Shown: in pieces, positions 21,323-32,530 of the stretch
How the letters are laid out: the number at the start of each line of letters is the position of its first letter
Numbering within the stretch: the first letter of the stretch is position 1
Source: Oscarella lobularis
Lineage: Eukaryota > Porifera > Homoscleromorpha > Homosclerophorida > Oscarellidae
Length of the DNA stretch: 64,000 nucleotides
NCBI RefSeq assembly: GCF_947507565.1
Contig: NC_089184.1
Location: forward strand, 2,852,001-2,916,000
Direction: 5' to 3'
Made by a program: the position numbers and the translations under genes
Notes under the pieces: generated by a model
Seen by the model: only the letters and a program-made list of their open reading frames with translations
The model's database searches: none
Told to the model about the DNA's origin: nothing

Positions 21323-22734
21323 GGAGAGTATTCCACCCGCAGGGCAATTAGTGGTCACTTGTGGTTTCCGGTGAGCGTCAGTTGGTCCGGCCACAATCGT
21401 GAAAAACAACTAAACCGCTTCCAATCTGAGTTTGACTAGCCTTTCAGGAGGACTCGTAGGGCGCTTTTCTTTCGAACAAAGACGCCACTATTTCTCTTAT
21501 CGTTGTCTTGACGACGTTTAAAACGTCTGTGAACGCAGCTATCTTCTCCGAGTGGGTAGCAGTTGGCCTCTTTCCACGCCTCCTCCTCACGCCTCCTCAC
21601 GCAAGGTGTTTCACTAAAAACGACACAATATCCCTTTCGTCCGTCAGAGCAAGAACTGTGAACTATTCAGAACGTCACTGTTGAGGAATAAACCTAGCAG
21701 GTCCGCTCCTTTAAGCGGTCCATCAGCTGTACAGGGTGACGAAAGCGACCACGCCTCAAACGTCATTTCCGCAGCTGACCGCTACTTCCAGCTGTCCATT
21801 GTATACTTGACTGTAGTCTTTTGCTTGTAGAATAGAGCCATAAAGTCCTCCGTATCTTGCTATGAGGTTTGTGCTTTCAGCACGTCGAGAAGGTCAGGAA
21901 GCATATGCATGACCTCGTCTCCACGCGTTCTTATATCTCGGGCCGGCAAGAAGCAATTTCTTACTTTTGGTTATCTTCAAAATTTTAATAGTTGCATCCG
22001 TATTTGTATAGTGCGATTAGATGGCGAAATCAGCAACTCACCTAGAAAATATAAATTAGGGAACATGGCGTCATGAACTTTTGAACTGAAAAAGCCAAAG
22101 CAGGTTCCGCGGCGACGCTTAAATTTGTTTCTTCTACCACTAACGCAGATAAATCATATTGCGACAGCCGCTATCTAATAAATCATCGCTTACATGGATC
22201 TCAGGCGAATTGAAACTCGGGGCGAGACAATGCATTTCCCGTCTGGAAAAGCTTAAAAGTAATTTTCTATGTAAGACCACAATCGAGAAAATAAGTTTTC
22301 AGAAAAAAATTAGAGGAGAGCATTTCCTTGAGGTGCAAGGCAAAATGACGTAACCCGACGATTTCGCCTATATACAACGGACTGTGAAAAAAGATTTGTA
22401 CACATTTTGATTGAGTAGCTAAATATTGAAATCTTTATCAGCCCAAAGGTCACAGTGTATATACGGGAAAGAAAACGACGGAAGTTGGGTTAAGGATCGT
22501 CTCCACTCACAAGAAATTTAAAGTTTGTGACACAAAATGCATGGATATAGCGGAAAAGTATGCAATAGATAAAAGTATGCATACTGGACTCCTTCTTGAC
22601 GCGCGATCGCGGCCCTGTCAAGCAGGAACCTCGTTGTTATCCGACTCTTGATACGGGACTCTATAGAGGTTATTGAAATGACGTCACGCATCCACGTGAT
22701 ACCCTCCGTGAGTGGCAAGAGTACATGAGTCGCG
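21323..22734. other. Intergenic region with a transposon-end fragment
   Basis: No gene is recognised. At 22611-22661 a fragment matches the right end of the element at 40810-42214: GGCCCTGTCAAGCAGG, then TTGATACGGGACTC followed by TA. It lacks a matching left end nearby, so it is a relic of the same element family. Confidence 0.55.
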
Positions 22735-22974
22735 ATGGTCAAATCGTGCTGTGCTGTTGGTCGCTGCTATCCTGGGTGCAAGTTTCGCTTCTACCGCTTT
22801 CCTAGAAGCGACGCCGAGCGGCTAGAACGCTGGATCAGCGCTGTAAAGCGCGATAATTGGAAGCCGGGAAGCACCCATGGCTTCGTTCCTTGCACTTCAT
22901 CGACCGAGAGAAAAGCGATGACCCGCTCTGTGGGAGTGGGAAACACGAGTGCCACTCAAGTGGCAGTAACCTAG
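22735..22974 (+). pseudogene. THAP-type zinc-finger domain fragment
   Basis: The frame opens with MVKSCCAVGRCYPG, then FRFYRFPRSDAERLERWISA and RDNWKPGSTHG. This matches the THAP C2CH layout: an M-h-x-x-C start, C-x(4)-C spacing, the F-x-F/H-x-FP motif, a Trp, and R-x-x-W-x-P. The distal C-S-x-H-F pair is not in frame; the shifted frame holds RSLHFI at that position, suggesting a frameshift and a Cys-to-Arg change. THAP domains bind DNA and occur in transcription factors and P-element-type transposases. Only the domain start is present, so it is probably a relic, possibly transposon-derived. Confidence 0.65.
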
Positions 22975-23054
22975 AGTAACCCTTTTTGCCACTCAGCCTA
23001 GCGCGCTACTCGACAACTATGACGTATATGCATAACCTCTATGCTCCATTTAGT

Positions 23055-23182
23055 ATGAAAATCGTCTTGCTCTTTGCTCTCGTGTTTTCCGCGCGAACGC
23101 TTCGGCCCTTTCTGAATACAAGTTCATCGTCAGCCTGAACGATGACGACACGTATCGGCTTCACTGGACAGTGAATACAGTA
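23055..23182 (+). pseudogene. Second, truncated copy of the MOXD-like first exon
   Basis: From 23055 the sequence parallels 11312-11440: a signal-peptide start (MKIVLLFALVFS), then, after a frame break, DDDTYRLHWTV. The match stops at 23182, where a dispersed repeat begins. One-base differences between the two copies show that copy 1 gained a T in the signal peptide and copy 2 broke further downstream. It marks the MOXD position in duplication unit II. Confidence 0.7.
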
Positions 23183-23195
23183 AGTTACCACTTGG

Positions 23196-23390
23196 AGCAC
23201 TAGATCGTCAGTTTGAGGTCCACTGAATTTATGATAGACCATAGGTCATGGTGATAAGAGATGATTAGTATTGGGATGCTGAAAACCTTAACTTACCGAT
23301 TTTCAACTAAACAAGCAATATTTCCATTATCAGTAGAACAATCCTATGTATAGTCGCGTTAAATATTATATTAGTAACGCTTTTCTAATT
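23196..23390. repeat. Dispersed repeat also found at the start of duplication copies A and B
   Basis: The segment (CAGTTTGAGGTC, then ATAGACCATAGGTCATGGT, ATTGGGATGC...) matches about 32595-32800 and 45415-45620. The three copies are in the same orientation; this one is the most diverged. It interrupts the MOXD fragment, so it probably behaves as a mobile repeat. Confidence 0.65.
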
Positions 23391-24500
23391 AAAAAACAAT
23401 CAATTATATGTTGTCTTTCTTTTAGGCGATTCTCTCCCGGAGTTGTTTGAGCTGCCTCAAAACTTACACCAAGGCGTCGATTTGAATTTCAAATTGTTGA
23501 CGTCATTATTGGCCGCATGACGTGTCTCCAAATCTTGACCGTTCTCGATCATCTTCATCCAGACGTTCGCTCATCTCCACTTCTCGCTCCTCTCGTCATC
23601 ACTTTCCCGACGAGCAAAGCATGTGCCCGTGTCTCGATCCTTGCACATCGAAGAAATTTTCTTACTTGGATCAGTCAGCAATACAATTTGAATCGACGAA
23701 GCGTTTTCTCGTTGACTTTGCTCGCTCTCGAATAGTACGTGCGCGATGTCTAATTGGAACTCCAATTTCCTAATCTAGATCTACATGTCTTCGTTTCCAT
23801 ATCTTATATCGGTTGCGTAGCGTCGAGGCAGCACGAAGCTGTCTCTTTTGTCACAAAGAATTGTATGAGCAGCTGTCCGGATAGCTCACATTGGTTGTTT
23901 GAACGCGGATTCTATCGACGAAGCACGTGACGACCATGAGGCGAGCTATTTTGCTATTGATTTTATATGCTGTTGAATGACGTTGTCGAGAACGTTGTCG
24001 ACGTCGCTTAAGCGGACTTTGCATTCTTTTGTTGTCGTCGCAACGGACGGCAGAAATCTGTCGCGAAATTTGACGGCGATAGTGCGCGCTTGCTCGCCGT
24101 ACTTTGATTGTGACGACGTCGGTATGAAAACTTTATAATTATAATTTTATTTCCTTATTTATATGTATTTCGTATTTAGATTTTTGCCGTTTGATCGCAA
24201 ATGAAAGAAACGGCAGTTTAGCCATCTAACGTCTCGTCGATGTCCTCAACTTCAAAAACTCTTCCCAATGCGTCCAAACATCTCTGTCGCTCAACCCAAT
24301 CGGTTCTTCAAAATATGTCCTGCGTGCGGAAAGAGCGTTCGCGGAATCAGATATCGTGAGGAGTGCGTTGACGGCGACGAGAACGCTTACTTACAACTTG
24401 TCGTGCAAGATGGAGAGATTCTTTTGCTGCAGCGGCGACGTCGGATCGGAAATAGATGACACAGGAGCTATAAACAGTTTCCGTACATTCCTCGAGCAAT

Positions 24501-25850
24501 ATGCTTTCTCCTTTCGCTTTGACATTTCTCTTTGTCTATACGTACCATCATCACTTGCTCTCAAAAAAGACGATTAATTAACCTGTTCTCACCCAGGAAA
24601 TCGTCGATGCAGTCAACAGCAACCCCAGCGCAAAGTCTATCAGTATTCTCTCACCCTGTACTAACCTAACGTTATTTTTTTTCATTTAACTAAGATGGAC
24701 TGCGAGCTTGAACAATATTTTCGAAAACATGACCATAGGCGAAGCTCGTCGCATGGCGGGTTTTGCTCCCGATGAACGCCTGAGCGACGATCTTGCGTCA
24801 AACTACACGCGGCCTCGGCCAAATCGGGAAGAAGCAAATTTCTCGGGGTTAAAACAGTATCCACCTATATATATACCTTCAATGCACCATACATGCAAGT
24901 GGGGGAATATAATCCACCCTATTCGCGATTACGTTAGAATTGAAATACCCAAGAAGCCTACTATAAGCGCTTTAGTTTACGAAGGGAACGTGCAGCTCTT
25001 GTTGGGCGTTTACCGCAACCGGTAGGTAATTAATTGAATAAGGCTAAGAAATTCTAAATCGGGTGTACTAATATAGCTGTTTTTTTTCTGATCGGCTGGC
25101 TATTTCGAACAACGCGCAATTTCCAAGACTTTCTCCTCAACAGCTCGTTTCTTGCGATACTAACCAAGTGAACTATGGCCAATGTCAGCCGGGAAATCCA
25201 CTGACGGCTATTCAAATCTATATGATGCAAGCCGGGTATTTATGTGTCGGATTTTAATTTATTTAATGGCTAACTAAATTTCAACAGAGTAGTAACAGAA
25301 TTGTGCTATCCCTACGCAAGCGGAAATGGGGTTACGCCCCAATGCCACAACGGTCAAAGCTGCCCAAATCCTGCAAGCCCTCCTTCTCTTTTCTACAAAA
25401 CTTCAGGCTGTGCTCAACTCTTTATACGGTGAGATTTGGGTTGTAAGATTCTGCTCGCTCAAAATCTAGTATTCCTATAATTAACTGCACTGTTTAGGCT
25501 AACGACGTTTTGTATGAACTGTATAGTAGAGGACCAATCATTTCGGGCTTTGTCATACCAAAGCGGAGTGTACCGCGCCATGTTAGTGGAGCATCTCTTA
25601 ACGAAAAACATGCTCTTAGGATTCTTGGGTACGAGATTTAGCTGCAAAGAATGAATATAAATATATATATTTTTATTTATATTTATTCAAATCGCTCTTT
25701 GCTTTCATTGCACAGCTGGGGAGTGGAAAACGGCGAAGACTACTGCATTGGTAAAAAACATCGTATAACAATTTATCCGTTTTATTCGCGTTTCCTATAA
25801 GCTATGCGCAAACACATGGGGAAACAATTGGGGACAACTACACGGTATTT
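24501..25850 (+). pseudogene. Papain-family (C1A, cathepsin B-like) cysteine peptidase, copy 2
   Basis: It has the same exon plan as copy 1. A signal-like start lies at 24501; exon 1 ends at 24634 (VDAVNSNPSAK); exon 2 from 24695 gives WTASLNNIFENMT with the conserved propeptide Trp, which copy 1 has lost. The active-site motif TCSSCWAFTAT ends at 25021. LSPQQLVSCDTNQ, CYPYASGNG, CHNGQSCPNPAS, LYSRGPIISGF, HVSGASLNEKHAL, WGVENGEDYC and ANTWGNNW follow in order to about 25840. Lesions: a 4-base insertion giving TAA at about 24575, TAG in the active-site frame at about 24973, and the splice acceptor before the LSPQQL exon is CGG where copy 1 has CAG (about 25095). It is probably a pseudogene. 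Confidence 0.7.
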
Positions 25851-26289
25851 AATAAATTAAATATAATTTTGTATATTTCTTTGCCTAATTGCTTAAAACT
25901 AAGATATTTCAAAATCAGAAGAGGGACTAATGAGTGCGGAATTGAAAGAAACTTCATGACAGTGATTCTCTAATTCAAACCTGTTTATGCTTCGTTTTCC
26001 TTCTTGTTTTGTCGATCATGTCGTTTGTGTGCAATAGAAAATGACTGGTTTGTGATTTAAGTCTAACTACTAACGTATATACAATCACGTGGCAGGCCGG
26101 CGCCACCGTGACATAAATTTTTGGATCCAATTTACATTTACTTTTAGCAGCACTCATAGATTTCTATCCATTTTTACAACCTACAGTTCATCGCTTTGCG
26201 CGACGGAAAACGAAGTGTGAAGACGAGGTCTCAAACTTTCGAGATATGCAAGTAACGATCGATCGAGGGGGCCCCCACAAAGGGCTCGC

Positions 26290-26612
26290 ATGTTTGTCCA
26301 GCTACGTACCTGTCAAATTTTCTCTATTAGACTCTTGACGAACACTTCTCTAAATGAATTGCAAGACAATCGGCAGCTTCGTCGCATTTGAGCCGCAATG
26401 GGCCTCGAATCGCCGACAGAACGCCCATAAACTTATGCCTTGACTTTTCTCGCCGCTGATGCTTCACGTCAAAATTTTTGGACTGTCACCGCCTCTTCAG
26501 ACCAACGGACACGTCGTAGAGTCGCTGGAGACGAACGTTGATGTGTGTTGCCTGCAAGGAAGCCCGGAAGCTAACTGCACTCCGGATCACCTAATAGTTG
26601 TTTGCACAGTAT
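26290..26612 (+). other. Conserved Cys-containing open segment downstream of peptidase copy 2
   Basis: It parallels 17480-17815. The best part encodes GLSPPLQTNGHVVESLETN then CCLQGSPEANCTPDHL. The twin Cys and the NCTPDH block are unchanged between copies. Function unknown. Confidence 0.4.
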
Positions 26613-26876
26613 TATTATTAGAGCTGCTACGATTTTCAACTGATCGTATAGTGGCATTTACTTGTAACCTAATTCTGCAGCTTCTTGACGCTTGGAGGTG
26701 TAGTAAACGATATATAAAACATATAGTATAGGTACAAACAGAGACGAGCATAAAACTAATAAAGCGAAAAACGGTGAATATCCAATGCAATTATAACTAA
26801 CATCAAAAATTACTAAAAGACTCTGAAAACACAAAGTTGACGTTCTCTTGGCACGGGCCTGCCTTTGCGTAGATTT

Positions 26877-27275
26877 CTAGTATAAGTTAGGTATAATATC
26901 AGTAAGTACATTTGCCGCGAAGTAGGTAAGAAATCCTGATATTCCTCCGGTAGCTGCAAAACCTACCAATTGCCCCAGAGTGAGGCTTGTGGTCAACCCT
27001 GAGATAGCATATGTTAAAGTAAAGAAATTTTTCATTTGCGAAACAAATTGTTCAGCTAGAGTTCTCGTAAGAAATTTAGGTATTTTACCCGGGCATCCAA
27101 CAGGCTGAGCAACATTTTCAAAGATATCCTCTAAGAAATCCTGCACCAACTGTATGGCTACGTTTTCGGCTGCATCCTTAGCTGCCTTTAGCCGCTCAAC
27201 GAAATCTCTTCCTTCAGATATGCCTTTAAAATTTTCTACAAGAGCAATCGTTGTTTTGATGAGAAAGGAACACAT
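26877..27275 (-). CDS. Small hydrophobic membrane protein, copy 2 (132 residues)
   Basis: The frame starts at the ATG at 27275. The N-terminal part is amphipathic (RLKAAKDAAENVAIQLVQDF) and differs from copy 1. The C-terminal 45 residues (SLTLGQLVGFAATGGISGF, then TYFAANVLTD) are nearly the same as at 18009-18443. Shared nucleotide homology between units runs only to about 27003/18190, that is, through this C-terminal segment. So either the N-terminal halves were exchanged or the duplication breakpoint lies inside the gene. Family not recognised; membrane association is inferred. Confidence 0.5.
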   Translation of the reverse strand: MCSFLIKTTIALVENFKGISEGRDFVERLKAAKDAAENVAIQLVQDFLEDIFENVAQPVGCPGKIPKFLTRTLAEQFVSQMKNFFTLTYAISGLTTSLTLGQLVGFAATGGISGFLTYFAANVLTDIIPNLY

Positions 27276-27280
27276 TTAAC

Positions 27281-27472
27281 CTACTTCGATCTGCTTCTGT
27301 CAAGAAGTTCTGTACTGATTTTCGTTACTTGCATGATGTACCAAGCAGCGTTTGTGCCTAGGATCTTTTCAAGCTCAGCCATAAAGGCGTCAAATTTAGC
27401 AGAGTTCATGTAACGTTTTATTGCAGTAGAAACGCAAACGCCTATTAGCTCTGCAGCGAGTGCTTGCCACAT
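27281..27472 (-). other. Possible small helical protein or upstream exon (63 residues)
   Basis: The frame MWQALAAELIGVCVSTAIKR continues with KFDAFMAELEKILGTNAAW and ends five bases before the ATG of the 132-residue protein. Hydrophobic start, amphipathic helix pattern. It could be an upstream exon of the same transcript or an independent small protein; no splice signal decides this. Confidence 0.35.
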
Positions 27473-27915
27473 GCTGTTGCTTACTAAAAAGAACAGAAAC
27501 GGTAATCAGCATGAATAATCGAATTAGAGCGGTTCTCTCAGCATTGTATTGTAAGTGGAAATTTTGATCATTTGGAATCAAAAGCAATGAGTTATGTTGC
27601 CAGGCGCTTCATAAAGTATCGCGCGTTGTCAATTAATTGTGTACTCACCCTGTGTACTCACTACATACGTCTACTCTTAGGACCTGAATGCTGACGCGAC
27701 TAAGCGCTGAAAATTGCTAGACTAATTGTATTACATAGCAAAAACCCACTTTATGCGCCAGAAAGTTCAATACTACTCTTTTTGCAGCAAAGGTTTCAAC
27801 TGGCCAACAGCTTTCTCAATTACCTAACTCTATTGGTATAGCTTCAAACAAAGAGCTTACCGAAGAAGATCGCAGAGGTTGGAACGTCTCAAAACACGCT
27901 CAAAGAGCTGTAGTT

Positions 27916-29497
27916 GGGGAGGGGTTCCCAATTATGGACAGTCCCGGAAGGTCCCCTTGTTTGTTCGAGCACTACGCTATAAGTATCTCACCGTTCGAGC
28001 TGCCTCATACCTCATCTTAGAGCTAAAGGAAAGAAGATTCTGCGGTAGGAGTTTCGGGTGTCTGCGACTGCGCATTTGCATGCTGACGCACAAAGTTTAC
28101 CTAACCTCGGCTGTTTTTACCCGAATAACGTTGGCGCTAATGATGGACACCCCCGTATCTTCGCCGCACTTTAACGTATACATGCATGCTATATATCAAA
28201 CGAAAGCTCAGACATTCCTCTTTCACATCATTCGCGCGGTAACAATTTTTGTAAAGAATTCGGGCAGAAAACCGCGTTTTCTTATAGCGGCGAAATACTC
28301 TATTACGATCTACTTCTTTTGAAGCAATCTTTAGTCAAATCTATTATCCATGCTAGAAAAGTCTTTTCATTATACTAAGAATGTCTTTCCTTGAAAATAG
28401 TTGGTAAATTCAATGGCACCATGCTTGCTTGCCTATATGCTGATTCGCGAGGCTTTAGGTCTAATCCCACTTCTATCTACTTTAAAACACTGCAGACCTA
28501 ATTTGGCACTAAATTTATTACGCCTGTCCTTCACAACTTGCAACGCGGAGTGGAACAAAGGAAGCTCACTCGCATATCCGGGGAATAGCCAAAACTCTTT
28601 CTCCTTTGGCAAAGTATGGTGCTACAACAGTGTCAAAAATCAATGGATTAGTGTAGTAAATTCTGAATACAGAAAAGTGAACAATAAACAGTCATTCACA
28701 ATTGAGTATTCACTATTCACTTTTCAGGAACAGTATTCAGTATTGAGTATTCACTTTTTACGGTTCAGAATTCACTAATCCATCATTTTTGACACTGTTG
28801 TAGCACCATACTTTGCCAAAGGAGAAAGAGTTTTGGCTATTCCCCGGATATGCGAGTGAGCTTCCTTTGTTCCACTCCGCGTTGCAAGTTGTGAAGGACA
28901 GGCGTAATAAATTTAGTGCCAAATTAGGTCTGCAGTGTTTTAAAGTAGATAGAAGTTGGATTAGACCTAAAGCCTCGCGAATCAGCTTATAGGCAAGCAT
29001 GGTGCCTTTGAATTTACCAACTATTTTCAAGGAAAGACATTCTTAGTATAATGAAAAGACATTTCTAGCATGGATAATAAATTTGACTAAAGGTTGCTTC
29101 AAAAGAAGTAGATCGTAATAGAGTATTTCGCCGCTATACGAAAACGCGGTTTTCCACCCAAATTCTTTACAAAAATTGTTACCGCGCGAATGATGTGAAA
29201 GAGGAATGTCTGCGCTTTCGTTTGATATATAGCATGCATGTATACGTTGAAGTGCGGCGAAGATACGAAGGTATCCATCATTAGCGCCCACGTAATTCGG
29301 GTAAAAACAGCCGAGGTTAGGTAAACTTTGTGCGTCAGCATAAAAATGCGCAGTCGCAGACACCCGAAACTCCTACCGTCTTTCCTTTAGCTCTAAGATG
29401 AGGTATGGGAGAGCTCGAACGGTGGGATACTTATAGCGTAGTGCTCGAACAAACAAGGGGACCTTCCGGGACTGTCCATAATTGGAAACCCCTCCCC
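27916..29497. mobile_element. 1.6-kb near-perfect palindrome (foldback-type element)
   Basis: The left arm (27916 to about 28653) and right arm (about 28771-29497) are inverted copies with few mismatches. Outer ends begin GGGGAGGGGTTCCCAATTATGG and its complement. The 120-base loop contains AT-rich near-repeats of TTGAGTATTCACT. Each arm carries the same open segment (for example IREALGLIPLLSTLKHCRPN), on the plus strand in the left arm and the minus strand in the right. No transposase motif is visible. Target-site duplications were not found by eye. Confidence 0.75.
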
Positions 29498-30289
29498 TAC
29501 TCAGTTAGGTCACAAGATTATTATCCGGGTACCCCATCTCACGCGATCAACAAAGCGAAGGTTTCTCTTGCGTAGGCGTTCCTTGTCTTTGCTCATCGTG
29601 TGCACACTCGCTATGATTCAACCACTCCTTTATCTATGATTCGACAATAGGAATAGTGCATGTGACGTTCCAATGACGTCGCTGGGGGTCTTGACGCGCG
29701 TTAGTGAAACCAAAAAACCCTGATTTCTTCAAAACGAAGAAGCTTTTGAATGACATTATTTCTTGATCTTAGAGTCTGCGCAATATAGTTGCCTTGCTAA
29801 TGCAAAAATGGATAAAAAAAAGGAGGTCTTGGCTTCGTTCCAGCGCCTTTTTTACTCCCACCTATGATGGGCTAATTGCCTACTTCCGAGAACGCTCTCC
29901 TGGCTTAGCCGAACGTCCAATCTCCCTGAATTTTTGCAACACGATAGGTGCAACTTTTGTCAATTCGTCGCACGGGCCGAGGGTTCTCAAAGAGTGCGTG
30001 ATGTGATATAGTACATTGCAGATTTGTGACCTTTCAGCAGGTGCGCAGTATTGGCGACCGACGTACCTATCATGGTGCAAAATTTCAGGATCGAAGGAAC
30101 AGCTTAGGTAGGAGAGCGTCTAATGAAATAAACGCAAATAAGTAACAAAAGTCTGAATGTAGGTACCTATTCAACGACATCTTACGAATGCGTCTGAAGA
30201 AATGGATACGTAATTAATTCTGAAACAGAAAAACTTGAAGTTAACGTGAAATTTAATTTTCAGCAGCGGCCATTCAAGCCCAGCTGCGA

Positions 30290-31415
30290 CAGAATAGGAT
30301 CGCGTTCATGTGACAGAACTGGAAGAGAAACTAAACGAGAATGTTGGTCAGGCAGCAATGTTTGTTATGGAAACCCAGCATTTGAGAAACTTCTGGGGCT
30401 CGATAGCGACGTCACTCTTTTTCAAGAAAGACAAAAACCAAATGAGTGAATTTAATAATTTGCTAAACATCTCTGAAACGCCTCTGCGGGAATCTTCCAA
30501 AATAAAATTAGCACAAACGAAGACTTCTACCCCAGACTATCGCAGACGGTCTTCTATCCTATGCTCGTCCACATACCCACTACGGAACAAGTAGGAACGA
30601 TGTTGACCAATCATTTGAATAATGAAAACGAATTCTGCGTTTTAGACAAAAGTCGAAGCAACCGACTCTTTGGCAAGTCTCATTCAAGTCGGCGATCTCA
30701 GTCGACGAAATGATTCATGCCTATGCGGCTCGGCGCGGTGCAGCAACGATCAAGCAGAGGAAGGATACGTATTCAGGCGCTACGAAGCAATGCATGATCT
30801 TTCCATGTTCTACCGCTCCCAATCTCGTTCCCCTAAATCTCTTAATTCTATAGGGATTCCAACAAAGACAATCACGTTACCACGGCGACCACGTGGAACG
30901 ACACGAGCAATAGTTTCATGCAAGGCTACTGCAAAAAAGATCACGTAAACGGAAGGACAGCGCAGCTCGAGCTCTGGTGGAATTCTGAAAGATCATATGT
31001 CGTGTGCTAGTGACAACTGCCGCCAGGAAGCGAAATCGTCCAATTACAACCAACAAAGATTGCTTTGTGTTTAACCACCTGCATCGTGTGTCTACGCTAT
31101 TTCTTCAATTGCTCGAAACGACGCAGCGTTCGACGATAACTTGTACTGAAGAGGTCGCATATGGGGCCCCCATGGTTCAGTATGTTTACTGACTGGGCTC
31201 TGCAGGAGTACGCTGGAATGCCTATTGCTGATGAGGCGCGTAGAGCGCTGTGCGCGCAGTCAAGTAGTCTGCTCATGAAGGAATGGCTCGAGCACAATCA
31301 CGTACATGAAAATTATAATTCAGTCTACGGGATTGGCAACGATGTGCGCGACAGCGATCCGTTTTATCACTGGGGCGCTTTGACCGCTTCATAGCTCTTA
31401 TCGAAGAAGGCTGGT
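30290..31415 (+). pseudogene. GH63-like alpha-glucosidase C-terminal remnant
   Basis: Three blocks in family order lie in different frames. Block 1 (about 30543-30640) reads VFYPMLVHIPTTEQVGTML then NHLNNENEFC. This resembles the 'F-x-P-L-h-x-G-h-x-T-x-E-Q-A ... HL-x-n-P-x-x-F' segment of bacterial YgjK-type and other GH63 enzymes. Block 2 (about 30855-30980) is open (TTATTWNDTSNSFMQGYC) without a clear match. Block 3 (31161-31394) reads WFSMFTDWALQEYAGMPIAD, HVHENYNSVYGIGNDV and DPFYHWGALT, the characteristic C-terminal 'ENYN ... SDPFYHWGAL' block. A one-base shift near 31385 would continue into FIALIEEGW and a stop at about 31415. Introns could explain some frame changes, but the last one looks like a lesion. 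The N-terminal catalytic part is not seen. Confidence 0.6.
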
Positions 31416-32530
31416 AAACAAAACAAGTTATGACGTACAGTAAATCTTGTCATATTGTAGCCTGGTCCCCCTGCCCTTTCACTGGTGACAAGGTATAGTC
31501 AAGTTGATGTGAACTGTGTGCATTATCAAGTTACTGTGTACTGCCTTAGGGAAGTGTTCCTTTATGCTCAATGACTACCACTGAGTCGGACTCGTAGCCT
31601 TAAATTTTCTTCTGGTCTTCATTTGATTCGGGTACGATGCCATTCCCCAATTTGGCAAGCCAAAGTAGATCGAATGCCTTGCAGCACATTGTGAGGACAA
31701 TTTGGGCTTCAAAGTAAAAAGAACCACTTGAGAGACGCCAGCAAATAAGGAAAAGCTTCTTTGCTTAACTCTTCAAAAACACGCCGCAAAATTGAGGTAT
31801 ACACAGCCAGCTGTGTCGATTTCTCAAATGATCAACAAGATGCATGATCGATTTGTAGACGCACTAGCCTGCAAAGTCAGACGCTACGTGAGTTACTTGG
31901 TAGATGTGGCGACAGATCACTTCGCGTATGACCTGGCTTTCGACGCGTATGGCCTGGCTTTCGAGGCTACCTAGCTATAGATACACAGTCTTGACTCCGA
32001 TCAATCTATAAGCAAAGAAAGGCGTTTCTCCGCCGCTTTTTTCGTCTTGGGTGAACGTAAGGGAGCTGCTCGACTCGGTTTCCTAGTCCCTAAGAGCTGT
32101 TTAACGTGCGTTACCCTGCTAAGATCTCTCTACGGCGACAAAGTTTGAAGAAAGAATGCTGTGGAAGACACTGTGTGGAAACATTTGCATTGATCCGAAC
32201 GCATTTGAAATTTGGATTGCTCGGATTTAACCGGATTGGAGCGAGATTCTCTTTGGGCGCGTCCCGGATAAGACGTACGTAAGACTCGCCAAATGAAATG
32301 GACGATTACCTTTGCGATATCGACTAGAACAGCAATGGCATATGCTCATATGCCTTTATTCGAAGGATCTTATTCGATAGCTCTGCATGCGTGCATCGAA
32401 TTGTTCTAGCACGTACGGTTCTAACTGGTTCTAGCGTGAGCCCAGCTCGCTATGCTCACACTTTTCCGAAGAGTTAGCAGTTCCTCTCTTCTTCCAAGGA
32501 ACTCTCTAACGCTGTAATCTCTAACTTGTA
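31416..32530. other. Intergenic region before duplication copy A
   Basis: No gene recognised. A 21-bp tandem pair (GCGTATGACCTGGCTTTCGA and its near copy) lies at 31926-31967. The junction with the duplicated block is at the TA at 32529-32530. Confidence 0.45.
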
